64,000 nucleotides of DNA, taken from positions 4,094,501-4,158,500 of the forward strand of contig OX439041.1 in NCBI GenBank assembly GCA_949317995.1, in the 5' to 3' direction. Made by a program: the position numbers and the translations under genes. The stretch comes from Acholoe squamosa. Lineage: Eukaryota > Annelida > Polychaeta > Phyllodocida > Polynoidae. The notes beneath the pieces were generated by a model that was not told the origin of the DNA, did not search any database, and was given only the letters and a program-made list of their open reading frames with translations. The stretch's first letter is position 1, and the number at the start of each line of letters is the position of its first letter. This document shows, one piece after another, positions 55,001 to 62,389 of this stretch.

Positions 55001-55122
55001 TATCCCAAGAACATTTTGGTGTTAGATTCGCAAGAATCGGGGTAGACATCATCAGTGGATTGAATACAACCGCTAATCATAATACCTGTATGATGGTAGT
55101 GTGTGATTATTACACAAAATAG
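51958..55122 (+). CDS. pol: Pol: protease, reverse transcriptase, RNase H, integrase N-part; ends at a premature TAG
   Basis: The frame opens at 51958 without an ATG, so expression by frameshift from gag is likely; a GTG at 52108 begins the stretch numbered here. Aspartic protease: DTGAS with catalytic D96 and the ILGLDF motif near 168. Reverse transcriptase: LDLQSGY in motif A, FGLCNAPATFE, and the catalytic YLDD at 516-519. RNase H: catalytic Asp in LDTDAS (D668), Glu in KRELLAVV, Asp in RTDHSSLRW. Integrase zinc domain: H913-x4-H918-x29-C948-x2-C951. The core domain starts with the first catalytic Asp (D980, in IGVDIISG) and is cut by TAG at 55120-55122. PR, RT and RNase H look complete, so the enzymes needed for cDNA synthesis may be intact in this copy. 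Confidence 0.93.
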   Translation, partial: TGRCLWNKFRGKLGRGLPRGKAGDPSDKSCHDITIRDDSSHVVANSPSTEVVVDTRKVREADITGATGAQGKPNISKEAGGYELARVGGAHLPPGHPCLEFLKGCGSTPGVNNDVPILTDMPSVLNGRQWYVCLTVNGRSAEFLVDTGASHSCISRRFYDLIPDEHDTLKSGGSAQTADGSTLQTYGRTCVKLQLDGIHDYVMSATVADIADEGILGLDFASLYGAVLKPQSGVLSVKYPYPVKVRCVLRQVSSMASVAHTVRIPPGVACDVLVRSDPAMRNKPAVIEPDVATLSSIGLVSADTIVANAYWLVVPVSNTGNSTIYLKKGQVFENVTLSETVTDSKMNLQKVTGNDEISEDLLKLYEETSLEDPEDRKVFYELLCQYRTAFAKPGEKLGTTNKVVHKIDTGDAEPFKIPYRRLPLAKKRVAEEEINKMLEQDVIVPSNSPWSSPVCMVTKKDGTIRFCIDYRKLNGITKKNLYPLPRIDETIDSLGGNSWFCTLDLQSGYLQVGMNPSDMEKTVFSSHIGLFQYNVMPFGLCNAPATFEAMMETILSDLLWKRCLVYLDDVIVFGKTFEECSNNLKMVLERIISNGLKLKPKKCYMFRKSINYLGRIISDEGIKADPEKIESVTNWNRPKTPKEVRSFLGFCSYYREFIPNYSRVSYPLQAIANWTPGSTKDKFPWTHEQESAFQKLKDLFTSTPVLQYPNETDHFILDTDASNDSIGGALSQVQNGREVPIAFASNTLSKTQRNYCTTKRELLAVVVYTKKFKYFLWGTNFTLRTDHSSLRWLLNFRDAEGMLGRWLAHLSEYGLEHHQIQHRPGVKHLNADALSRIPIRKCDNPDCTDCGAHRAVLAGIRRPFEPLVASVLDWSMDHIRRFQEADSITAQLLQLVPKGIRPVRPEVSLENREMRRFLAQWTELEVRKGVLYRWKPCNNGEKIMQVVIPHAMRHDIMYFCHGHRTSGHFGRKRSLARLSKKYYWPGMTKDLQRLVITCPDCCKNKPGPGMGKLPLSQEHFGVRFARIGVDIISGLNTTANHNTCMMVVCDYYTK

Positions 55123-55321
55123 ACTAAAGTATTTCCACTACCGGATCACAAAGCAGTTATTGTGCCGAAGCTTTTGTAAAAGGCTGGGTACTAAGTTTTG
55201 GTGTACCATTAATGTTACACAGTGACCAAGGCAGAGAATTCGAATCAAATCTCTGGCAGGGTATGTGCGAATACTTAGCTATTTGTAAGACTAGAACCAA
55301 TTCGTATAGGCCACAAAGCGA
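55123..55321 (+). pseudogene. Broken middle of the integrase core
   Basis: Homology to the integrase catalytic core continues past the TAG in the pol frame for ~14 codons. It then moves to the next frame near 55161-55164 (consistent with loss of one base) and carries the second catalytic Asp (codon 55224-55226). A second one-base loss near 55319-55323 moves the frame again. The segment has no open frame of its own and cannot give an active core. Confidence 0.85.
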
Positions 55322-56188
55322 TTGGTAGAAAGGTTCAACAGAACCCTTATCCAAGTTCTAAAGTCGCTCGTCAATGAACATATGGATGACTGGGATGAGC
55401 AATGTCATTTTGTGACACATGCTTATAACAGTACGGTACATTCAAGTACAAATTGTACTCTGAATCTTTTAGTATTCGGAGAAGATCTAATAATGCCTGC
55501 CGACTTAGTATTTGGAGTCGTAGGGATGGACCCGGAACTACCTTGCCATGTAGTTTTTGTGGAATGTTTAAGAGACAGATTTAAAAAAGCATATGAGTCT
55601 GTCCGAATCGATTTGGAGAAAAGTGCCAAATGGCAGAAAGTTGGATATGATACCGATCTAAAGCATCGGAAATTCCAATCCGGAGATAGAGTTCTTAGAC
55701 TACATGAACCACTTAGACACATAAAATTAGCGTCTAATTGGGACGGTCCCTTCACGGTAACCCAAGTTATCAGTGATTGTACCGTAATTATTAAATCTGA
55801 CCTTGGTCGACTTTATAAGTCAAATGTGGCCAGACTAAGGAAATGGTCTGGGAGGGAGACCTCCACAGAAATGTATGGTGAAGGGTCCGGAAAGATCCTG
55901 AACCAGAATCGCATAATAGACCAGGTAAAGAACACTACAGTGAAGGGAGGCCATGGTAGGCCTAAAAAGTGTTCCGAATCAGTGACACCCGCGCCAACAC
56001 CGATTAAGCGTGGGGGAGTTAAAAAAGTCTCGGCAGGTGAAGACAAAAAGAAGAGGAAAGGTGTCTCTAAGGCTAAGAAACACCTAGAAAAGGCTCTTCA
56101 GACTGTCAGGTCTGATAAAGAACTATCTGAGAAGACGAGATACGTTCGTCGCAGCCCTCGAATTGCCCAGAGGACTGCAGTGACCTAA
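55322..56188 (+). CDS. Integrase C-terminal part, detached by frameshift
   Basis: 288 codons in a third frame. It begins at the segment with the catalytic Glu (VERFNR, Glu codon 55328-55330), ~35 residues after the second Asp as expected of D,D-35-E enzymes. A GPY/F-type module follows (FQSGDRVLRL ... WDGPFTVTQV). It ends in a basic tail with a GRPKK AT-hook-like core and lysine clusters (KKKRKGVSKAKK) that resemble a nuclear localisation or chromatin-binding signal. There is no chromodomain. The apparent TTG start is an artefact of the frameshift, so independent translation is doubtful. Confidence 0.8.
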   Translation: MVERFNRTLIQVLKSLVNEHMDDWDEQCHFVTHAYNSTVHSSTNCTLNLLVFGEDLIMPADLVFGVVGMDPELPCHVVFVECLRDRFKKAYESVRIDLEKSAKWQKVGYDTDLKHRKFQSGDRVLRLHEPLRHIKLASNWDGPFTVTQVISDCTVIIKSDLGRLYKSNVARLRKWSGRETSTEMYGEGSGKILNQNRIIDQVKNTTVKGGHGRPKKCSESVTPAPTPIKRGGVKKVSAGEDKKKRKGVSKAKKHLEKALQTVRSDKELSEKTRYVRRSPRIAQRTAVT

Positions 56189-56696
56189 CCTGTATACACA
56201 ACGGGTGTAATGTTTACATTTAGAGGAACGGATGACAACTGACCCGAAAGGCTTATTTGTCGCTGCCGCATGATGTACCAATGGGTAGTGGACGGATAAT
56301 CCGGTGGATTTGCTTAAGCTTTCCATAATCTCCACTTAAATCCCCAGACGAGTCATCGGCGTGGGCGATAATTACCTAAAAACAATCAGTTTGTTGATGT
56401 TCCGCTTGTAGCACGTGCGTTTCCGCATGACGTCACCGTGTCCAGTCTCGGATGACCTCTCGTGACCTCACGGGATGCGGGGAAATGACGTCACGAAAGC
56501 TGGCCTGTCGCCATATTTGTTTTCGGTAACGTTCAAGACGGTCGAGCTCGCTCCTTTCTTGGATTTTACCGGTTAGCAAACCCCTCCTTGCTCCTCCAGA
56601 GTCTGTCTCCTGGTAGGCAGACTCCGTCTGTGTCGGCCCCGGCGCAGTAAAAGCCGGAAAAAGGAGTAGTTTACTCCCGTGGGCGATTCCCCAGTC
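56189..56696 (+). promoter_or_regulatory. Intergenic region with two CRE palindromes, possible internal promoter or splice acceptor
   Basis: 508 bp without a gene between pol and the accessory frame. Holds two perfect TGACGTCA sites (56428-56435 and 56486-56493), an E-box CACGTG (56412-56417), CpG-rich sequence and no TATA box. A pyrimidine tract ending in an AG lies at ~56582-56599 (cccctccttgctcctccag), a plausible splice acceptor for the donor in the leader. Either could deliver the next frame; neither is proven. Confidence 0.45.
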
Positions 56697-58406
56697 ATGG
56701 CTGAGGAATCCGTAGCTGCAGCCAAGCTATCCGGTGACCCGGATAAGCTGACTCCGTCCGCAGAAGCTTTTCCGGAAGCTTTGTCACCTGTAACACAGGA
56801 AGAGAGCGAGATGATGGACGTGGAGGAACCCACGGATCGCTCGTTCGAGGAGAAGCTGGCTTCATTTTCACTGAATGAGCCAGAGAAGATGCTATCTCCA
56901 CTCCCACCCGAGGGATCCGGAGGGGCTGCGAGTGCTGAACCCGCAGCGACTGAGTCCGAAACCACCCAAGTCGACGGACCGAAGGATCAGTGGAAGCCAG
57001 CAGTGGCTGACCCGTTCCCAGTAGATTACAATGGTCGCTACCTGTATGTCCACCCGGAACTGCAGGCACAAGTGACCTACGCGGATGGTACACCAGTCAG
57101 GATGGACCCGAAAGTAAGGATAGCTATCGAGGGCGTCATGGCTCCCGAACAGCTGACCAGGATGCCTCCCGAATGGCTTCAAGACTGGCCGTGGTTCCAA
57201 CGGGGACTTATGGTGGACGCTGGTTTCCGTGAAACCGCGTATGAAGCCAACCGAGCCTTCGAGCTCGGAGCGTATCCGAAGCCTGACAAGTCCCTGTGGA
57301 ATGTCAAGGCTACGAACATTAATTGGGTAGGCTGTGTCTGGGATCCCGAGGGGCAGACCTACCCACATCCTTGTGCCACCCGGCCCCAATACCGGACCAC
57401 AAAGGAGTTCAGGGAAGCCGCTGCTAACTTCGAACAGTGGGACGACGGTTTTTACATAACCGAGAAAGAGTTGGTGGATGTCCAGAACAATTCACTAACC
57501 GGTATGGACCGAGGTGCAGCCCTTCGGACGGTTCTCGTCCGCCGAATGACTGCCGAACAGGAGGCCCAGGAAGAGGCTAAGAGGGCTGCAGAAGTACCCG
57601 CACCTCCTATCCCCGACCTGAAGCTTGCCACCAGGAGCTCAGCCAGTGCTACACCAGCCACCAGCAGTACTACCACCCCGGTAGAAGCCTCGACCTCCAG
57701 CGCATCCGGAACCCAGGAACCGGAGGAAGACTGGAAGGTCAGCAAGAACAGGAGGTTCGCTGCTCGGAAGCTCAAGAATCTCCCAGATTCTGCTAGAGCC
57801 GAGCCGAAACCCAGCACCTCAGCCACTGGTAGCACTGCCATGGAGGTTGAGTCGTCTGACGAGGAGTCGGTGCACGAATCCTCGGTTGAGTATGATGAGA
57901 AGGCCACTCCATCAACTCAAACCGAGGCCGAGTGTTGGGCTAACGCCAAATCCGGATTCAAAACCCGGATTCCGACGTGTTTCTCCGACTGTGCCTACCG
58001 AGTAAAGAAGGACGGCTCTACCCTCTATGCCTGCCCGGACTCAGTCAACAAGAATAATGAGTCAGATGATGAAGATTGGATGCGTCTTTCGGATGAGGAC
58101 CCCAATCCGAGCAAAGCCTATCGAAAGATGTGGCTTATGCTAAACCACACCGAAGGGTACTACACTTATACCCTGAGGAGGAAGCTGCGTTGGGCTCTAG
58201 AGAAGTGGTACGGTGACGACCAGAAGTCCTGTCCCTTCTCTATCTGCCAGGATGCGAGTGATGTCTCGGTCCGGACCTGGAGTACTCCAGCCCGGTTCCA
58301 AAGGCATCTGGTAGAGACCCACTTCCACCATCACCCGGTTTACATTTGTGATCCGAGTTATGGTAAGAAGGGTAAGAAGTGTACTACGAAGGTGCAATAC
58401 AGCTGA
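56697..58406 (+). CDS. Accessory ORF, part 1: acidic protein with C2H2-like finger
   Basis: 569 codons from the first ATG (56697); a GTG at 56679 in the same frame is less likely. I do not recognise the family. N-terminal ~100 residues are acidic and low-complexity. Residues ~100-290 look folded (many W, Y and P: PPEWLQDWPWFQRGL, NINWVGCVWDPEG). Then a Ser/Thr/Ala-rich linker (~310-345), an acidic linker, and a Trp-rich segment. A C2H2-like finger at 512 onwards has C-x4-C, then RFQRHLVETH with H-x4-H (58230-58322). A second finger (58347-58442) starts at YIC but is cut by TGA 58404-58406; its second half, RSDLARHQKKCH, continues in the same frame. No signal peptide or membrane segment, so it is not a retroviral-type envelope. 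Higher GC than gag or pol. Confidence 0.8.
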   Translation: MAEESVAAAKLSGDPDKLTPSAEAFPEALSPVTQEESEMMDVEEPTDRSFEEKLASFSLNEPEKMLSPLPPEGSGGAASAEPAATESETTQVDGPKDQWKPAVADPFPVDYNGRYLYVHPELQAQVTYADGTPVRMDPKVRIAIEGVMAPEQLTRMPPEWLQDWPWFQRGLMVDAGFRETAYEANRAFELGAYPKPDKSLWNVKATNINWVGCVWDPEGQTYPHPCATRPQYRTTKEFREAAANFEQWDDGFYITEKELVDVQNNSLTGMDRGAALRTVLVRRMTAEQEAQEEAKRAAEVPAPPIPDLKLATRSSASATPATSSTTTPVEASTSSASGTQEPEEDWKVSKNRRFAARKLKNLPDSARAEPKPSTSATGSTAMEVESSDEESVHESSVEYDEKATPSTQTEAECWANAKSGFKTRIPTCFSDCAYRVKKDGSTLYACPDSVNKNNESDDEDWMRLSDEDPNPSKAYRKMWLMLNHTEGYYTYTLRRKLRWALEKWYGDDQKSCPFSICQDASDVSVRTWSTPARFQRHLVETHFHHHPVYICDPSYGKKGKKCTTKVQYS

Positions 58407-58475
58407 CGTAGTGATCTGGCGAGACACCAGAAGAAATGCCACGTAGAAGGTTTAGACGGGGCTCGGAAGCGCATC

Positions 58476-59648
58476 ATGGAGCTTTATCAGGAACTCATGA
58501 AGGAGTTTGATAGTCTGACCGAGGATGCTTGGTCTAAGATCCGACCGGGGGACCAAGTCCTCTGCGAGGTTCCGAAGACCGAGGATTCGAAACTCCGCAC
58601 AAAGATAGTCCTGACTCCTGGAAAGGGTAAAAAGGAAATGCACGAGTCTCTCTGGCAGAAATGCGAGGAATCCGGCAAGGAGGGAAAGAGAGCTCATGAA
58701 AGGAGCAGAAGAGATCAGAACCGTGGTGGCAACGGTAATAGTCAGAGCACCACTGCTAAACCTAAAGTCAGAGCAGAGGACCGCTCCAGGTCTCCTCTGG
58801 CTAGGCACCCCCACGAGCAGGCTCAGGGCACTCCGGTGTTCAAGAAGCCCGAACCTGCCGGATACGCTGGAGCCATATCAAAGCCTGGGAAGGTTAATCC
58901 CCGTAACTTTCCGTCCTTGACCCAGGGACCTGGACCCGAGAGCCAGACCTTGGTTGTAGGAAAGGATGGTCGTCTTGTCCCTAAGAAGACCTCAGCACCT
59001 GCTGCCGCCGGATCCGCATCCGCTCCAGCCGCCCTGCCAGTCAACTTCACCCAGGAGCAGTTAAACATGTACTTGCAAATGGGATTGAAGCAGAACCCGC
59101 CTCCTGCCTACTGTGTACCATCAGCAGGCGTGTCCGGAAGCCCCAAACCCGGAAGTGGTCCGCAGGCCGCATCGACTCCCCCCAAGGCTGTCGCTGCACC
59201 TGCAAAACCAAAGGACGCCATTACCATTAAAACCGGTAATGCGGAAGTTTGGTTTGAGAAGTCTCGCCAAGGGGAGGCAGATGTCCAGAAGGCCATCTAC
59301 ACCCACTGGGAGAAGTGTGTCCGTGAGAAGGCCACAGAATTCCATCAGGGACTTCTAAATGACACCCTGTTGTGTATGAAGGAGGTCGCGGATGCTGAAA
59401 AGCAGCGCCTCGAGACCCTCATTCGGGACGACGTAAAGGCCCAGGAGGAGGCTGCCGCAGCTGCCCAAGAAAAGGCAGCTATGGACGTACACGTCTTGGA
59501 GAAACGTGTAAAAGAGGAGATTACCCGGAATACCAACTTGAACACTAAGTTCATGAGGGTATTTGGAGTCGACCTCGACGAGTGGGACGGCACTCCCGAG
59601 TCGGCTCGAGCTCTTCTTAAGAAGAAGCATGCGAAGAAATCCGTCTAA
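58476..59648 (+). CDS. Accessory ORF, part 2: basic linker and C-terminal coiled coil
   Basis: 390 codons from ATG 58476, ending at TAA 59646-59648. It is in the same frame as part 1, with 23 sense codons between the TGA and this ATG, so both parts were probably one ~980-codon gene. Contents: a helical start (MELYQELMKEFDSL); a basic Ser/Arg stretch (~70-115); a Pro/Ala/Gly-rich linker (~115-245); an NFTQEQLNMYLQMGLKQ helix; and from ~265 a conserved-looking charged helical region (VWFEKSRQGEADVQKAIYTHWEK) running into a coiled coil rich in A, E and K. Ends in a basic KKKHAKK tail. Function unknown; nucleic-acid binding with oligomerisation is a guess from the composition. Confidence 0.75.
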   Translation: MELYQELMKEFDSLTEDAWSKIRPGDQVLCEVPKTEDSKLRTKIVLTPGKGKKEMHESLWQKCEESGKEGKRAHERSRRDQNRGGNGNSQSTTAKPKVRAEDRSRSPLARHPHEQAQGTPVFKKPEPAGYAGAISKPGKVNPRNFPSLTQGPGPESQTLVVGKDGRLVPKKTSAPAAAGSASAPAALPVNFTQEQLNMYLQMGLKQNPPPAYCVPSAGVSGSPKPGSGPQAASTPPKAVAAPAKPKDAITIKTGNAEVWFEKSRQGEADVQKAIYTHWEKCVREKATEFHQGLLNDTLLCMKEVADAEKQRLETLIRDDVKAQEEAAAAAQEKAAMDVHVLEKRVKEEITRNTNLNTKFMRVFGVDLDEWDGTPESARALLKKKHAKKSV

Positions 59649-59869
59649 GCATGCTATGGGTTATTTTCCATAATTTTTTTCTCTCCACCACTAAATAACC
59701 AGATATAGTCTTTGCGGAACCCTACAGGTCTGCGAATGTTTTCTTCATTAGTATATGAACACCTGTTGTATGTGTTCCGGGTTCCTTTTATGACCAGCTT
59801 ATTGTATAATTCAGGCTGTATAATCCTTATTGTACCCTGAATAGTCTATTCGGATTCAGAACTTCACTT

Positions 59870-60487
59870 ATGGACAATCCGATAGTAGACTTGCTGCTGT
59901 CAAACGCATCCGGATGCCAGTTCCAGACTTCTGCTGCTACCTGTGCTAACTACTTACTAGGATGGACTTTACGATTTACCTCTACAATTCATCTATACTC
60001 CCGAATGGACTTATACTACATGTTACTACTACTTCCGGACCAGCCTATATTGGACTTTTTTTACTTATGTCAACAAAACCTAAACGGATTACGATTCTAT
60101 ACAGTTGACAAAACCGGATCTACAATTCACTTCTACATTCTACACCATTCGGATATACCTATGAACTATAGCACTTCTAGAGGATTGTGGGTAGCTGCCC
60201 CAAATTCATCTACCGTGTTCACTCTAATAACTATAGACTTTAGCACATCCATCCCGTGGTTAGCTGACCACACCTACAATCTAGTATCCGGAGGGCTACA
60301 GCAGAAGACTCCAGCAGCATCTATCATCTTTTTTAAATTGTACATGTTGTCATATGTCTATTTTTCTATAATGTTATTTGTATGTACATATCCACTACAC
60401 TGGTTACAACTTACTATATATTGTTATACGGGTATATATATATCTGTTGGTACGGATCTCAAATTACTGTTCATATTTATAATATAA
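59870..60487 (+). CDS. Hypothetical ORF in the 3' region
   Basis: 205 codons from an ATG. Composition is dominated by L, Y, F, I, S and T, with a hydrophobic C-terminal third that could form membrane segments. That is also what chance translation of AT-rich DNA looks like. No motif recognised, no cysteine pattern and no signal peptide at the start. Could be a remnant of a membrane protein or no gene at all. Confidence 0.2.
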   Translation: MDNPIVDLLLSNASGCQFQTSAATCANYLLGWTLRFTSTIHLYSRMDLYYMLLLLPDQPILDFFYLCQQNLNGLRFYTVDKTGSTIHFYILHHSDIPMNYSTSRGLWVAAPNSSTVFTLITIDFSTSIPWLADHTYNLVSGGLQQKTPAASIIFFKLYMLSYVYFSIMLFVCTYPLHWLQLTIYCYTGIYISVGTDLKLLFIFII

Positions 60488-60847
60488 GATCCGGTAAACT
60501 ACACCAGAACATACGTATTATTGTCCTGCAAGACATGTTGTATCATAAATATATTAATCTGGTGTTATAAAGGTTATTTGGTACACGGTGATATCATATA
60601 TATCATTATATTCATTACTACACCGTGATTTTTTTTCTTTTCAAGTGTATAATACAAATGGTTCTATTCGTACTACTCACGGAATCCTTAACGGATCCAT
60701 ATGGTTATATCATACAATGATATTACAAGATTATGTGTCATTAGATAGTGTAGTTACTCTAACAGTCTTTTTCAAGACTATATAATCAAATGTGGTATTA
60801 ATAACTACAAACGCATATGAATGTTATTACATGATGTATTTAATGTT

Positions 60848-60984
60848 AACAGTTCCGTTACACATAACTGTTACTATCACATGTATACGAATTATGATAC
60901 TTGTCCTATTAATTATACCGTACACATGATATGTTATCCTATGGTATAATAAGCTAATTAACAGTTCCGATACATATAACTGTT
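60848..60984 (+). repeat. Pair of related stem-loops
   Basis: AACAGTT (60848-60854) pairs with AACTGTT (60866-60872), and AACAGTT (60960-60966) with AACTGTT (60978-60984). Both loops are 11 nt and differ at two positions. The copies lie 112 bp apart. Confidence 0.55.
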
Positions 60985-61195
60985 ATTCATTCAAGTAATT
61001 CGTATCATATTCTAACATTCAATTTGTTATTATGTAACTACATACACTATCGAATATATGTACATGACATTCAAATCATATTTAACCTGGTGTTACTGTT
61101 ATATCTATGGTTGTACCTCTATTACTAATGGTTTAGACATATAGATATGTTATCCTAGTAATATTACTATAACTATAACACCCTCCTAAATGTCT

Positions 61196-61205
61196 GGGGG
61201 AGTGG
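61196..61205 (+). other. Polypurine tract
   Basis: GGGGGAGTGG directly before the 3' LTR, the expected site for plus-strand priming; interrupted by one T. Confidence 0.75.
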
Positions 61206-61581
61206 TGTAGAGGTACGCATTGTATAACCATAGAGTTGGGTACCGTCTGACGTGGCGGGTGAGTCGAGTCGTCGGATGTTCCTCAGGTTCCGGATAGGGG
61301 GCAGCACCGATCCGGGTCTGTGGGGACATCTGACGACGAACACCTGGGTCCTTATATAAAGCCCAGGGCTCAGTCGCTACGTCAGAGGCCCTTCTGGCCT
61401 CCGCACCATGTAGACCATTATCCATCAACATTAGCTGCCTCTTCTATACCATCCGGCAGCTGTGAGTGTACACTAAGAAATAAAACTAACCGTTGGCATA
61501 CACTTGGAATACTGTCTTACTCTTCCTTTCCGAATCGTAAGACCAGAACCCCCCAGGTCCGTAAGGCCACAAACCCTTACA
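61206..61581 (+). repeat. 3' LTR (376 bp)
   Basis: Same length and ends as the 5' LTR. TATATAAA at 61353-61360 and AATAAA at 61479-61484; the latter is the likely polyadenylation signal of the element. Confidence 0.94.
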
Positions 61582-61647
61582 CTGGTTAGCGTAAAAAAAA
61601 AATTGAGACATATCACCTCCATTCCCCATGGAATTGTTTCTTTGGAC
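61582..61647. repeat. Rearranged 66-bp fragment of the array unit
   Basis: Reads 'ggttagcgtaaaaa' to 'tttctttggac', then jumps to 'gattaatacagcc' much further along the unit, so most of one unit, including its exon, is missing at this junction. Confidence 0.85.
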
Positions 61648-62275
61648 GATTAATACAGCCTGTACATACACAAGTGCTGTTTAAGAGGGGTGGGTTGACT
61701 TCAAAAATACTTGAATGTGTATTGCCCGCAAAGGGTGAATAGTACTCAAAAAAGAATTTCACCAAAATTCCCCTTTACAGACCCCTTGATGGTGATGAGA
61801 AGGAAGTCTGAGGATACTATATTCTTGGCTGATCTAATGCCATAAATGATTCATCATGAGACTGACATCACTATTTTCAACTTAGAAGAATGGTTAGCGT
61901 AAAAAAAAAATTGAGACATATCACCTCCATTCCCCATGGAATTGTTTCTTTGGACCCCCCACTAAGGAATAAATAAAATTATGGTGGTCTCTTACTGCTT
62001 TGCTTGATGGTTCAGGGGGTGGAATGAGGTTGAAATTGAAAGAAAATGCTATTTTGGGCCATTTTTAACTTTGGGCCATTATATCTCAAAAGATTCTGGT
62101 CCGACATATGCAAATTTGACCTTTCTTTGATTCCCAGGATTTTTACTTTCAAATAACACCAAAAAGAGGAAGAATGTTTAAATAGTTTTTATTCTGCACG
62201 CCCTAACCCAAAAAAGACACTAAAAAGCAGAAAGTGGGAGCTTTGTCAGGAATCGCCCATATATAGATAACATAC

Positions 62276-62389
62276 CCTCACAGTTGTTGCCCGTGTAGCC
62301 TGGTGCACAGGTACATGTGTACAAACCCACTTCATCATTGCAGGTTGCACCGTTCTCACACTGATTTGGACTGCAATCATTGATATCGT
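62276..62389 (-). CDS. cbEGF exon 35
   Basis: Consensus exon, acceptor and donor intact. In the gene's reading direction it lies just before the retroelement-bearing intron. Confidence 0.9.

Larger units (their letters stand above)
59649..61205 (+). other. AT-rich 3' region of the element
   Basis: About 1.56 kb, markedly more AT-rich than the accessory frame. Probably 3' UTR. Contains one modest open frame (59870-60487, listed separately) and two related stem-loops near 60848 and 60960. Nothing else recognised. Confidence 0.6.
48743..61581 (+). mobile_element. Ty3/Gypsy-type LTR retrotransposon, ~12.8 kb, defective
   Basis: Order: LTR, PBS, gag, pol (PR-RT-RH-IN), a large accessory frame, AT-rich 3' region, PPT, LTR. 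Integrase after RNase H is the Ty3/Gypsy arrangement; the clade within the family cannot be assigned by eye. At ~12.8 kb it is long for the group, owing to ~5 kb after pol. It sits antisense to the EGF gene inside one of its introns. Integrase carries one nonsense codon and two frameshifts, so this copy should not transpose on its own. No target-site duplication: the left flank is 'cttagaag', the right flank 'ctggttagcg', against 'cttagaagaatggttagcg' in an empty unit. Confidence 0.96.

Noticed and set aside
56695-57389. Minus-strand frames of 130-165 codons opposite the accessory gene
   Set aside because: Shadows of a GC-rich coding frame on the plus strand; no domains.
56697-59648. Accessory frame as an envelope gene
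   Set aside because: No signal peptide, no membrane segment, no furin-type site; it has zinc-finger and coiled-coil features instead.
60588-60785. 65-codon frame in the 3' AT-rich region
   Set aside because: Short, composition typical of AT-rich chance translation, no motif.
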